Assembly (NCBI GenBank): GCA_000802095.1
Contig: JUEB01000033.1
Coordinates: 372,001 to 436,000, forward strand
Source: Peptococcaceae bacterium BICA1-7
GTDB taxonomy: Bacteria > Bacillota > Desulfotomaculia > Desulfotomaculales > Desulfocucumaceae
Length of the DNA stretch: 64,000 bases
Direction: 5' to 3'
A program made the translations under genes and the position numbers. The notes under the pieces were generated by a model that saw only the letters and a list, made by a program, of their open reading frames with translations, searched no databases and was not told the origin of the DNA. Of the stretch, positions 50,134 to 58,603 are shown piece by piece. Numbering within the stretch: the first letter of the stretch is position 1; each line of letters opens with the position of its first letter.

Positions 50134-50307
50134 AAAATAAAATGCAGGCTAATTGTAAAAAGACTGAAAAGCCCCTAAAATTCAGGGGTCTTATCTGAAA
50201 GTTTGACTTATTTATAAAATAATTTTTTTTTATCTTTGAGAATGAGAAAATCCATAATATCTCTCTTTTTCCTGTTTCCGGCTCGCTATATACACATAAG
50301 CGGATAA

Positions 50308-50343
50308 ATAAAAAGGTTGTTGACATATCACTGTCAACAACCT
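50308..50343 (-). terminator. intrinsic terminator of the Crp/Fnr gene
   Basis: Leftward, AAGGTTGTTGACA GTGATA TGTCAACAACCTT is followed by TTTATTT. The perfect 13-bp stem lies 23 bases after the stop codon. Confidence 0.85.
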
Positions 50344-50365
50344 TATACGCTCCGCCAAAAGCATT

Positions 50366-51031
50366 TTATTGCTGCAACCACTTCTTCAGTTTCTTGGGGA
50401 AAATTATTTTTATATCCCGGCCTTCCATCACAATTGCCTTTTCACTTTTCATGGCGTTAAAGGCTGAGGTTACGGTAGGCCTTGAAGTCCCAATCATACT
50501 GGCTATTTCCTCATGGGTTAGCCTTAAGTTCAGCTCAACGCCTTCCCCGATATCAACACCGGCTCTCTCGGCCAGCTTAAGCAATAATTGAGCAAGCCGC
50601 CCCTGGACCGGCCAGTAAACCATTTCGTGAATTATGGCCTGGGCCTCCCTAAGCCTGCCACCCAGCGCCTCAGCAACCCTGAAAGACAGTTGCGAGTTAG
50701 CCATTAAAAGGTCAATGAAAGAATCCCTTTTTAAAACCACCAGCCCGACCTCATCCATAGCCTCACCGTAGCAGGTACGGACTGAATTGCACAGCGTTTC
50801 GGCAATGCCCACAAGTTCCCCGGGATGCCTGATGGCTACAGTTAACTTGCGACCGTCGCTGGCAAGCCTGAATATCTTCACCCAGCCGCTTTCTACAAGA
50901 TAAACATGACTGGAATATTCCCTGGCAGAGAAAATTAATTGCCCCTTAGGATACCTGATAGTCTGCCCGGATTGTCTTACTAACGCCTTTTCATTGTCAT
51001 CCAGAACAAATATTTTCCGCTCAATATCCAT
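50366..51031 (-). CDS. Crp/Fnr-family transcriptional regulator
   Basis: The product has 221 residues from ATG 51031 (a GTG at 51046 is an alternative; both have a weak AGGA). The cyclic-nucleotide-binding fold spans about 10-120 (GQLIFSAREYSSHVYLVESG, RHPGELVGIAE), and the winged helix contains LTHEEIASMIGTSRPTVTSA. No N-terminal Cys cluster like that of Fnr is present; the Cys residues in ETLCNSVRTCYGE might be redox-active. It lies upstream of the DASS-AprBA-Hdr operon on the same strand and is its likely regulator. Confidence 0.92.
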   Translation of the reverse strand: MDIERKIFVLDDNEKALVRQSGQTIRYPKGQLIFSAREYSSHVYLVESGWVKIFRLASDGRKLTVAIRHPGELVGIAETLCNSVRTCYGEAMDEVGLVVLKRDSFIDLLMANSQLSFRVAEALGGRLREAQAIIHEMVYWPVQGRLAQLLLKLAERAGVDIGEGVELNLRLTHEEIASMIGTSRPTVTSAFNAMKSEKAIVMEGRDIKIIFPKKLKKWLQQ

Positions 51032-51269
51032 AATTGTCCTAATCACACCTTATCCTGCCAGTATAGAATTCGGAGCTTTTATAGCAGACTTCCTCATCCT
51101 GACTTCCCCGGCTCAATAATTACCTAACGTGAACAATTAAAGAGTATCACGGATTTTATCATGCAAGCAATAATTAGTCAACAGGTGATTCCTTCCGTCC
51201 AGCCCTGGAGGATAGGGCAATACTGAGGAGTATACCTAGCGCCAGACACTGCCTGTAAGACGGCACCCC

Positions 51270-52142
51270 TCACAGAACGGGTTTTTTTCTTGTAAAGAAA
51301 ACTATATCCCCCAGTTTGGAGCCGGCCACCGTGCCAACGCTGTCGCACTTTATTTTTAGAAGGAAGAATATCCTTCCCCGGGCTATTTCCTGATGCTCCA
51401 GTGTTTCAAAATTGGCCTGGCCCTTTGATATGACCAGGGCCGAGTTCTCCAAAAGGCCCCTGGCCTCGGCTGATACCCTGTGCAGCAGCGCCCCCAGGTA
51501 ATTGGAGCCGGTGGTTTTGATTTGAGCCACCCTGTCCATGCCTGTCAGGACGGCGTCTTCCAGGGTGGCGTCATTTAATATATTTCCGCCCTTGACCATG
51601 TAGATTACCTTTTTCCCCATGGCGGACAGCTCTTCGGCCAAAATCCTGTCAAAGACTATTTCTCCGGCGTTGTCCCCTACTATGAGCACCTCATTTACAT
51701 GATTCAGCTTTTCTCTGAAACTGGTGTAGTGGTCTCTGGAAAAGCCGGTATCCAGGCATTGTTTAAGGCTGGCGTCAATATCAAAGCTTTTGTTGATGCC
51801 CAGATCTATTACATTGCCGGCCACAGATATTTTCAGCGCCTCATGAAGCTTGTCCCCGGAACCGGCCAGGTATTTTTTCAGGCCCGGGTAGAGCTTAAGT
51901 GCCTGGTGGTTCGAGCTGGCCTTGGCCTCCCGGTAGGGGTCGTCGCTGCCGATCAGCTTGTACAGCTTTACCAGCATCTCAGTAGAGTTTTCCGCCGGGG
52001 TTTTTTTTCTGTCCATGGCTTTTATGTCGTCCATTAGTTCAAACAGAATTTGATGCTGCCTGTCCGTATCCACGCCGGCTATGCTCATGCAGGTGGCAGC
52101 CTGCTTCAGATAGCAGTAAACACAGTCCACAAAGGTTTGCAT
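51270..52142 (-). CDS. DUF89/ARMT1-like phosphatase family protein
   Basis: The product has 290 residues. The metal-site motif VGDNAGEIVFDRILAEEL lies near 155-172, with the N-terminal MQTFVDCVYCYLKQA containing CxxC and the late block ALVISKGQANFETL (metal and phosphate ligands). DUF89 proteins hydrolyse damaged phosphometabolites such as fructose-1-phosphate or phosphopantetheine derivatives. The Cys-containing bacterial/archaeal branch is less studied. It is monocistronic; the 220 bp upstream to the Crp/Fnr gene shows nothing notable. Confidence 0.85.
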   Translation of the reverse strand: MQTFVDCVYCYLKQAATCMSIAGVDTDRQHQILFELMDDIKAMDRKKTPAENSTEMLVKLYKLIGSDDPYREAKASSNHQALKLYPGLKKYLAGSGDKLHEALKISVAGNVIDLGINKSFDIDASLKQCLDTGFSRDHYTSFREKLNHVNEVLIVGDNAGEIVFDRILAEELSAMGKKVIYMVKGGNILNDATLEDAVLTGMDRVAQIKTTGSNYLGALLHRVSAEARGLLENSALVISKGQANFETLEHQEIARGRIFFLLKIKCDSVGTVAGSKLGDIVFFTRKKPVL

Positions 52143-52189
52143 ATTTTTCCTCCGCCTAAAATGTCAATAGCTATAGTTTAACACAATTC

Positions 52190-52969
52190 TTATGTCAGCA
52201 CCCGGGAGCAGATTTCAACGATCCTTGTATTCCTAACCAGATCCTGGTGGGTGCAGCCGGGCAGGTCGGCCAGGTGCACCGCCCCCTCGATCAGCGAGGA
52301 GCTGTCGGGGACCATCCCGTCACTGGAGGTGCCGTATATCCACCTCAGGTGGTGCCAGCCGATAAAAAGCTCCCCGAAGCTGCCCAGCTCCCACAGTCGG
52401 CCTCTGGAAAGCCCGCGAATGGTGTATATATTCCCGCCGGCGTAGAGGCGGCAGCCTTTCACCGGGCACTGCCGGTTAAACCAGGCCGTCCACCGGGGTG
52501 TCAGGTTGTCCAGGGCCTTCCGGGAACCGGCCAGCCGGCCCAGCCAGTTATAGGAATCGGCCAGTGGGCTGCCGTGGTGGGGGGTGCCCAGGGTGACCAG
52601 CCCGGCAGCCCGGCTGTGGTGATGATAAATGTAATGGCGGGAGACCAGGCCCCCCATGCTGTGGGCTATTATATAAAAATGCCGGCCGAGTCCGTATTCC
52701 TGGAGCAGGTCTGCTTTCTCAGCAATGTAACCGGCCTGTTCCGCCACCGATCCGCTGCCGGCCCGGTGATCATTTTGGCCTATACAGGTTATTATTCTGC
52801 CGTCTATGTTGCGGGTGAACACCTGGTTTGATTTGTTAAGATACATAACGAATACCTGTCCGGACCCCCAGTGGTCCAGGCAGGACTTCAAAAAACCGCT
52901 GCTCCAGCGGTGCCTGTTGGTCAGTCCGTGGATCAGAACAAGTCCGTGCCTTTTATAGATTCCCTGCAT
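52190..52969 (-). CDS. lipase/esterase-like alpha/beta hydrolase
   Basis: The product has 259 residues. HGLVLIHGLTNRH provides the oxyanion loop HG, AHSMGGLVSRHYIY the nucleophile elbow (Ser about 117), TLGTPHHGSPLADSY the lipase-type segment, and SSDGMVPDSSS plus the late His in GCTHQDLV the Asp and His of a triad. No signal peptide is seen, so it is cytoplasmic. Its architecture is like PGAP1/triacylglycerol-lipase-type hydrolases. The substrate is unknown. It follows the start region of the DUF89 gene by 47 bases, same strand. Confidence 0.82.
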   Translation of the reverse strand: MQGIYKRHGLVLIHGLTNRHRWSSGFLKSCLDHWGSGQVFVMYLNKSNQVFTRNIDGRIITCIGQNDHRAGSGSVAEQAGYIAEKADLLQEYGLGRHFYIIAHSMGGLVSRHYIYHHHSRAAGLVTLGTPHHGSPLADSYNWLGRLAGSRKALDNLTPRWTAWFNRQCPVKGCRLYAGGNIYTIRGLSRGRLWELGSFGELFIGWHHLRWIYGTSSDGMVPDSSSLIEGAVHLADLPGCTHQDLVRNTRIVEICSRVLT

Positions 52970-53061
52970 TTATAATCACAACTCCCTGGATATTTGGAAA
53001 ATAACATTATAACCAGTATATTACAGGGTAATCAAAAGATCTCATCTATTTCATATCTGGG

Positions 53062-53787
53062 CTAATCCACTTTTGCTCTAAATTTTTTAATGAAGTATTT
53101 TATTAACAACAGGTGTATAAGAAGTCCGGGGCCTATATAAAGCCAGTAGGTCAAACCTGGCTGTGAGCTTTCCAAAAAACCTTTGGTTACCCAGAATGTC
53201 GGGATAATAAAAGCCAGCAGCTGGAGCTTTGATTTTACCAGATATCCAATTACCGGAGCTATATACAGAATTCCCAGGCCCTTGGTATAGGCCAGTCCTT
53301 CCACCTTGTTGGCGGCAAAGGCCCCCAGGAATAATGCCACAACCGGAGCTTCCAGAGAGGCCATCAGAACCACCGGAATAAGGCCGGTATAATTCAGGCC
53401 GGCAAGATTTGCAAACCGCAGAGCCAAAAAAGTAAACAGGAAGCTGGCTGCGGTGGGAAGCGCTGTCCTGTAAAGCAGATAGCCGGCCTTTGACAGGGGG
53501 GTCACCGAAAAGTAGGACAGGAGGTTTTCATCTCTTTCGTCCAGCACTATAAATCCTGCCAGTGTGCCTAGCATTAAAGGGGTGAAAATAATAAGGTAGC
53601 TCATAATGAAGCTGTAGTGCGGGGTCAGGTCAAAGCCGGTCTTTTGCATAAGCAGTGAAGAAATCCGGGGGACTCCATATTTCATCAGCACTGCCAGTAT
53701 AAAAGGGGCCAATACTGTTACCAGAAGCAGGGTGTCCCGGTAGATGTTTTTTATATCTCCAAGAAGGAGGGTGTATATTTTTTTCAT
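53062..53787 (-). CDS. ABC-2-type transporter permease
   Basis: The product has 241 residues with six predicted membrane helices (DTLLLVTVLAPFILAVLM, SFIMSYLIIFTPLMLGTLAG and others). The DERDENLLSYFSVTPLSKAG segment between helices 2 and 3 is typical of ABC-2 permeases. Its start overlaps the stop of the upstream permease by four bases. It forms with it a heterodimeric channel served by the ATPase at 54485. The exported substrate (drug, peptide or lipid) is unknown. Confidence 0.88.
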   Translation of the reverse strand: MKKIYTLLLGDIKNIYRDTLLLVTVLAPFILAVLMKYGVPRISSLLMQKTGFDLTPHYSFIMSYLIIFTPLMLGTLAGFIVLDERDENLLSYFSVTPLSKAGYLLYRTALPTAASFLFTFLALRFANLAGLNYTGLIPVVLMASLEAPVVALFLGAFAANKVEGLAYTKGLGILYIAPVIGYLVKSKLQLLAFIIPTFWVTKGFLESSQPGLTYWLYIGPGLLIHLLLIKYFIKKFRAKVD

Positions 53788-54488
53788 TTGCCGCCTCCGG
53801 TTTTCAAAACTATATAATTATAGAAGGATTTGTGGGCCCAGAGGTAGGCGGGCAGTATCCAAAAGGCCATCTGGGCAGCCTGTGAGACCGTCCCGAGGGC
53901 ATCAATTTCTGTAAAGGAAGCCCTGATAAGCATCAGGGAGGCATTGCCCGGAATGAATATAAAAAGAGAGGTTTTAAATATATTAAAGTAATCAAGAAAG
54001 GGGAGAAAAAAGGCTATAGTGTAGAGTGGTGATATTAGCAGAAAGCCGTTTATGGTTTTGGAGCGCACCGCCACCCCCAGGCCCAGTAATGTGAAAAATA
54101 ATGAGCCGGTAACGATGCCCAGCAAAAGAGGAAGAGGGTTAAAAGCAGCACCGAAGCTGAAAATAATTATAGCAAAGCTTGAAACAACAGATATGATGGT
54201 AAGAGAGGCGGCTTTGGACAGTATATACTCGTGTACTCTGAAGGGGGTGACAAAGAGACTCTCCAGTATGTTCTGGCCCTTTTCCAGCAACACTATTCCA
54301 CCGATGAAGAAAAAGCCCAATACCGCAGGGTCGGAGTACAGCACAGGCGCTGAAAGGTACTCTCCTGTACCGGCGGGAAGGCTCCTCAGGCCTGCTATAT
54401 AAATAAGGCTAACTATTATATAGGCATAATAGAACCCGTGTCTGAACTGAAAGCTGATATCGAATCTGAGGGCTGACAGTATTCTCAT
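53784..54488 (-). CDS. ABC-2-type transporter permease, second subunit
   Basis: The product has 234 residues with six membrane helices. LEKGQNILESLFVTPFRVHE is the ABC-2 coupling region, and FILSPLYTIAFFLPFLDYF-like helices follow. It overlaps its neighbours by four bases on both sides, so ATPase and permeases are one translational unit. Confidence 0.88.
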   Translation of the reverse strand: MRILSALRFDISFQFRHGFYYAYIIVSLIYIAGLRSLPAGTGEYLSAPVLYSDPAVLGFFFIGGIVLLEKGQNILESLFVTPFRVHEYILSKAASLTIISVVSSFAIIIFSFGAAFNPLPLLLGIVTGSLFFTLLGLGVAVRSKTINGFLLISPLYTIAFFLPFLDYFNIFKTSLFIFIPGNASLMLIRASFTEIDALGTVSQAAQMAFWILPAYLWAHKSFYNYIVLKTGGGK

Positions 54489-55339
54489 GTCAGACTCCTT
54501 CCCGTTACCTGTATAAAAATATCCTCAAGGCTGGCCTCCAGGGTGTGCATGGTCTGAATATCTTGTTCAGCAATCAGCTTTATAAAATTACTATTGCCTC
54601 CCAGGCCGGCCAGTTCGAAATCTGAGCTCTGCACCGGGCCGCTGCTCCTGTACTCCACCCGGACCACCTTTTTACCCCTGGCAACCTTTAACGACCCGGG
54701 TGAATCTATAAGCTTTATCCGGCCATCCACAATAAAGGCCACCCGGTCGCAGATTTCTTCCGCCAGGTTCATGTTGTGAGTGGTCAGAAAGATGGTTTTT
54801 CCAGCGGTCTTGCTGTCCAGTATTATTCTTTTAATCCTCTTGGCATTTGCCGGGTCGAGGCCCGAGGTGGGCTCATCAAGAAAAAGAAGCTCTGGTTTGT
54901 TTAGAAAGGCCCGGCAGAATACCAATCTCATTTTCATACCCTTTGAAAATTCCGATACCCTTGTTCCGGCGTCCTTTTCCAGGCCTACCATGGCTAGGAG
55001 GAGCCCGGGGTCCTCAGTTTCCCCTGCATACAGGGACCTGAAAAAGTCAAGGTTCTCCAGGGCGGTAAATTTGCTGTAAAGGTTGGGCAGCTCAAAGCCT
55101 ACTCCTATTTCTTCATAATAGTCGGACTTAACCTGGCGCAGCTCCCGGCCCATCACCTTTACTGAGCCCCTATACCCCTTAAGGATGCCTGTAATAATTT
55201 TCTGAATGGTGCTCTTGCCTGCTCCGGAAGGACCCAGAAGGCCGAATATTTCACCCTTTTGTATGGAGAAGCTGACATCTTCGATGGTATTCTCTCTTTT
55301 TTTGGGGTAGGCATAGGTTAAACTGCTGACGTCTATCAA
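54485..55339 (-). CDS. ABC transporter ATP-binding protein
   Basis: The product has 284 residues. Walker A GPSGAGKST lies at about 37-45, the signature VSEFSKGMKMRL near 137 (in place of LSGGQ, common in ABC-2 exporters), Walker B LLFLDEPTSGLDP, and the H-loop TIFLTTHNM. A C-terminal extension of about 70 residues follows. It powers the two permeases downstream. It starts three bases after the TetR remnant. Confidence 0.93.
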   Translation of the reverse strand: MIDVSSLTYAYPKKRENTIEDVSFSIQKGEIFGLLGPSGAGKSTIQKIITGILKGYRGSVKVMGRELRQVKSDYYEEIGVGFELPNLYSKFTALENLDFFRSLYAGETEDPGLLLAMVGLEKDAGTRVSEFSKGMKMRLVFCRAFLNKPELLFLDEPTSGLDPANAKRIKRIILDSKTAGKTIFLTTHNMNLAEEICDRVAFIVDGRIKLIDSPGSLKVARGKKVVRVEYRSSGPVQSSDFELAGLGGNSNFIKLIAEQDIQTMHTLEASLEDIFIQVTGRSLT

Positions 55340-55342
55340 CTT

Positions 55343-55660
55343 TTAAGCCTCCTTGGCGGAAATCCCTCCGGATATATGGTCGATAAGCAGCTTTGCGGTA
55401 TTATTGTATTCTTCTTCACCAATTTCCCTTTTATGAAGAGATATAAGAAAAAGTGAGCGAATCACACCAACAATGGCTTTGGGGTTTTCCTGTTTAAGCA
55501 CTCCCTTTGCCTGCCATTGGCGGATCAGGGGCAGCAAAGAGACCGAGTCTCTGTTTATATGGTCTTCAATTTTCTCCCGGGGTAGTTTCCTTACCAGCAA
55601 CTCATACTCCTCTTCAAGATAAAGCCGCCTTATTAAGGGGTTTTTTTCAAACAGCCTCAA
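55343..55660 (-). pseudogene. TetR-family regulator remnant lacking the DNA-binding domain
   Basis: The 105 residues (RLFEKNPLIRRLYLEEEYEL, LLPLIRQWQAKGVLKQENPK, IGVIRSLFL-like) match the ligand-binding half of TetR regulators that precede ABC-2 export operons. The N-terminal helix-turn-helix (about 70-80 residues) is missing: upstream of TTG 55660 an in-frame stop appears after five codons and no HTH is readable in any frame. No ribosome binding site is seen. It is either a truncated gene, or a dimerising fragment kept as a ligand sensor without DNA binding. Confidence 0.65.
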
Positions 55661-55812
55661 ATGAGCGGGTAAGCTTTACAGTGCCAGAGACTTTTTAATT
55701 TTTTTTGCCGGATATGCTATCAGGTGTGGCTGGAGAATAGATATTATCAGGGGCTTTATAGATTATTTTAATCTGGAAAGACAGCCCGTTAATCAAGTAC
55801 AGGGGTGATATA

Positions 55813-56994
55813 GTGCTTAAAAACATATATCATTCATTTTTCAGCGGACTTGAGGGGGCAGATTTTGAGGTTACCTACTGGGATGGTGAAACAGTAGCAT
55901 ACGGCAGTGGCGACCCCAGGGTGAAGGTTGTTTTTAAAAAGCCTCTTCCCTTTAACTTCAATTCGGAAAACGCTGTTTTGACCTTAGGGGAGGCATATAT
56001 GGACGGGCTGGTGGATTTTGAAGGAAGCCTGGAGGAAATTATCCGGATTGCCCAAAGAAATGGGGAAGGCAAAGTCTCCAGGGGGTTAACCGGCAGAATT
56101 GCCTCGGCCATCAGCGGCATAGGAAACTCAAAGGCCAGGCAGAAGAAGAACATACAGCACCACTACGATCTGGGGAACGACTTTTTTTCTCTGTGGCTGG
56201 ATGAGACCATGAGTTATTCCTGCGCCTATTTTAAAAGTCCCGGTGACACTCTTTACCAGGCCCAGCAGCAAAAAATTGACTACATCCTGAAAAAACTGCA
56301 GCTTAAGCCCGGGGAAAGGCTTCTGGATATAGGCTGCGGCTGGGGCTGGCTGGTCATCAGGGCGGCCAGGCAGTATGGGGTAAAGGCCCTGGGAATTACC
56401 CTCAGCCAGGAGCAGTACCGGGCCGCCCGGGAAAAGGTGAAGAGTGAGGGTCTTTCCGGGGCGGTGGATATACAGCTGAAGAATTACCTTGACCTTGCCG
56501 GTGAGGAACACAGCTTTGACAGAGTAGTAAGCGTGGGCATGTTTGAGCATGTGGGCCGGGAAAATATTGCTCAATATATGGAGGTAGTATCCAAACTGCT
56601 CCGCCCCGGGGGGCTGTCTCTCTTGCACTCCATTATGGGCGCCGATGAGCACCCGGTGAACCCCTGGATAGAAAAGTACATTTTCCCCGGAGGCTATATA
56701 CCCTCCCTGAGGGAGACCATCTGGCTCATGACGGAGCACAACTTTCACCTTCTGCATGCGGAAAGCCTTCGGCTGCACTATGCCCTTACACTGGACCGGT
56801 GGTACACCAATTTTAGAAATAACATAGCAGCTGTCAGGGAAAAATTCGGAGACAGGTTTGTACGCATGTGGAGCCTATATTTATGCGGCTGCGCGGCCTC
56901 CTTCAGGGCCTCCGGGCTTAATGTCTACCAGCTTCTTTTTTCCAGGGGGCTAAACAATGGCCTGCCCATGACCATGGACTATCTATATAAGTAA
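55813..56994 (+). CDS. cfa: cyclopropane-fatty-acyl-phospholipid synthase
   Basis: The product has 393 residues from GTG 55813. The N-terminal lipid-binding part (about 1-100) precedes NIQHHYDLGNDFFSLWLDET MSYSCAYF, the Cfa family block. The SAM site is LLDIGCGWGWLVIRAARQYG; MFEHVGREN follows, and the C-terminal LTLDRWYTNF and FRASGLNVYQLLF carry late conserved residues. It transfers a methylene from SAM to unsaturated acyl chains of membrane lipids, usually in stationary phase or stress. It is divergent from the TetR/ABC operon. Confidence 0.95.
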   Translation: MLKNIYHSFFSGLEGADFEVTYWDGETVAYGSGDPRVKVVFKKPLPFNFNSENAVLTLGEAYMDGLVDFEGSLEEIIRIAQRNGEGKVSRGLTGRIASAISGIGNSKARQKKNIQHHYDLGNDFFSLWLDETMSYSCAYFKSPGDTLYQAQQQKIDYILKKLQLKPGERLLDIGCGWGWLVIRAARQYGVKALGITLSQEQYRAAREKVKSEGLSGAVDIQLKNYLDLAGEEHSFDRVVSVGMFEHVGRENIAQYMEVVSKLLRPGGLSLLHSIMGADEHPVNPWIEKYIFPGGYIPSLRETIWLMTEHNFHLLHAESLRLHYALTLDRWYTNFRNNIAAVREKFGDRFVRMWSLYLCGCAASFRASGLNVYQLLFSRGLNNGLPMTMDYLYK

Positions 56995-57229
56995 AAAACA
57001 CCTTCCGGCGATGCTGTTTTGCACACTGGACAAAGAGATTTATGATCCCCCTTTTTCCCTGCCCGCCAGGGCGGTGGACAGCCTGTTGACTGCACCTTCG
57101 TTATGCCAGCTACTCCCTTTTAGAGATTCATTTAGTTGTTGTGAGTAAATTGTATTTTATAATTTACAGTCGGCAGGAATATCAGCCCGGCCAAAGAAGT
57201 GATACTAAAAAAATGGGGGGGGTAGAATA

Positions 57230-57418
57230 ATGGATAAACCGGTAATGAAAATAACCATAAACAGCAACGACAGTTTTATTGATATTTATGAGATTGAGCC
57301 GGGCAGGCTGGTGTTTGAAACGGGATCCTCCAATCCCCTGAGCCCGGCGGGGTGCGGAAGGTTTGAAACAGATGCCCTGGGGTTTCTGGAATTGCTGCAA
57401 AAACTGGTGGGGAAATAA
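57230..57418 (+). CDS. small acidic protein, unknown function
   Basis: The product has 62 residues with a GGGGGGG tract eight bases upstream of ATG. It has a beta-strand-rich start (MKITINSNDSFIDIYEI) and a helical end (ETDALGFLELLQKLVGK). No family is recognised. The 235 bp before it contain a short CCCGCC/GGGCGG hairpin and no other gene. Confidence 0.5.
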   Translation: MDKPVMKITINSNDSFIDIYEIEPGRLVFETGSSNPLSPAGCGRFETDALGFLELLQKLVGK

Positions 57419-57547
57419 AAGCTATGTAAGCCATAGACCATACCGGCTGCCGACTTGCAAAAACAAAGCTGAGGGTCAATGCTGGTCAGGCGCCCTCAGC
57501 TTTTATGGATTTTTTACCGGCCCACAGGAGTGCCCTATTCCGGGCGT

Positions 57548-58048
57548 TTATTCCTTGGGAAGCACTACTATCTGGATCACGGAACCTTTAACTCCCTCGT
57601 TCTCCTCTGAAGAAACACTGACTGTAAAACTCCGGTCTCCTTTTATACCGGATATAAAATAGTCATTGTTGACCTCGGTTTTTTGGGTTTCCGTCGCGTC
57701 CTTCAGGGCCTCCTGGTAAAAGCCGTAGACTTCTTTGGGGTCTTTGGGGGAATTGACTGTTACCCAGTAGGAAATTCTTTTGTCGGGGTCCTCGTTTTTA
57801 CTGGCCAGTACAATTTTGCCGTCAGCAATTATGGGCACTATCTCCTTCGGATAATCTTCCGGCAGTGATATCCCCCCGGGTTCGTTTACCGAGATCTGAG
57901 ATTTTCCTCCGTCGTTGGTGGTTACCTCAACCTTATTATTATCGACCTTTACTGTGCCTTCATCAGTTTTTATAGTTTTTGTTCCCCCACAGCCTGCCCC
58001 CAGGGCCAGGACTACGCTAAGTGCCACCGCCAGTATAAACTTTTTCAC
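57548..58048 (-). CDS. secreted lipoprotein, unknown function
   Basis: The product has 166 residues. Signal peptide 1-19 ends in the lipobox LGAGC (Cys20), so it is lipid-anchored on the outer face of the membrane. The mature part has a beta-rich charged segment (GTVKVDNNKVEVTTNDGGKS) and a C-terminal domain (ISLPEDYPKEIVPI, VYGFYQEALKDA, VIQIVVLPKE) that recurs in Peptococcaceae lipoproteins without a known role. It is monocistronic. Confidence 0.8.
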   Translation of the reverse strand: MKKFILAVALSVVLALGAGCGGTKTIKTDEGTVKVDNNKVEVTTNDGGKSQISVNEPGGISLPEDYPKEIVPIIADGKIVLASKNEDPDKRISYWVTVNSPKDPKEVYGFYQEALKDATETQKTEVNNDYFISGIKGDRSFTVSVSSEENEGVKGSVIQIVVLPKE

Positions 58049-58151
58049 GCTTTACCCTCCTTAATGGAAAAATATAGTACATTAATAATTTATCACATTT
58101 TCCTTTCAGAAACTTTGTTAATAATGTTGTTTAATCTGTTTAAATGGTTGA

Positions 58152-58202
58152 TTTTGGCAACAAAAAAAGGGCCCCATAAAGGACCCCCAGACTGATGACA
58201 AA
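58152..58202. repeat. palindromic repeat with terminator, left copy
   Basis: GGGCCCCATAAAGGACCCCC with flanks TTTTGGCAACAA and TGATGACAAA is a degenerate copy of 58510-58559. Read leftward, GGGTCC TTTATG GGGCCC TTTTTTT is a plausible terminator. Confidence 0.6.
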
Positions 58203-58239
58203 CCCATTGATCATTATATATGCTTCAAAATGACGTTCA

Positions 58240-58462
58240 TAGAGGCAGGGAGTCAGCCACTTGCTAGCATTGCGGAGGCTGTTACCGGGTTTTGACGGAG
58301 AAGGCTTACGGAATGCCGATCCGTCTGCCGGATGCAGACGGAAACCCGAGAGCCGCATGGACGCGGTATTCGAGGGTGGTCGGCAGTCCGTTGCCTGCGA
58401 GTCTTAAAGCCGGTTCAGCCGGAGCACCAGCTTGCATGGGGTTGGTATTCCAAGCCGGCCCT
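58240..58462 (+). ncRNA. candidate structured RNA between the lipoprotein and DUF711 genes
   Basis: This 220-base GC-rich stretch has no ORF but many exact stems: CAGCC 58254-58258 / GGCTG 58277-58281; GGGTTT 58287-58292 / AAACCC 58342-58347; GACGGA 58294-58299 / TCCGTC 58320-58325; CCGTCTG 58321-58327 / CAGACGG 58335-58341 (alternative); CCGC 58353-58356 / GCGG 58363-58366; GGCA 58382-58385 / TGCC 58392-58395; GCCGG 58409-58413 / CCGGC 58455-58459. Two copies of a palindromic repeat flank it. General appearance (multi-stem, ORF-free, repeat-bounded) recalls mobile HEARO/omega-type RNAs, but I cannot confirm a family. The strand is a guess. Confidence 0.5.
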
Positions 58463-58509
58463 TAAGTTGCTTAATACTGTTCACTTTGGATGAAAATTAA
58501 AACTTCGAC

Positions 58510-58559
58510 TTTGTCAACAACCTGAGGGCCCCATAAAGGACCCCCAGATTGTTGACAAA
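58510..58559. repeat. palindromic repeat, right copy
   Basis: TTTGTCAACAA 58510-58520 and TTGTTGACAAA 58549-58559 are exact complements, enclosing CCTGAGGGCCCCATAAAGGA and CCCCCAGA. It lies 45 bases after the DUF711 stop codon. Confidence 0.75.
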
Positions 58560-58603
58560 TGTATATGCTTTTAATCGATCTTTGCTATTCTCATATTTAC
58601 TTT

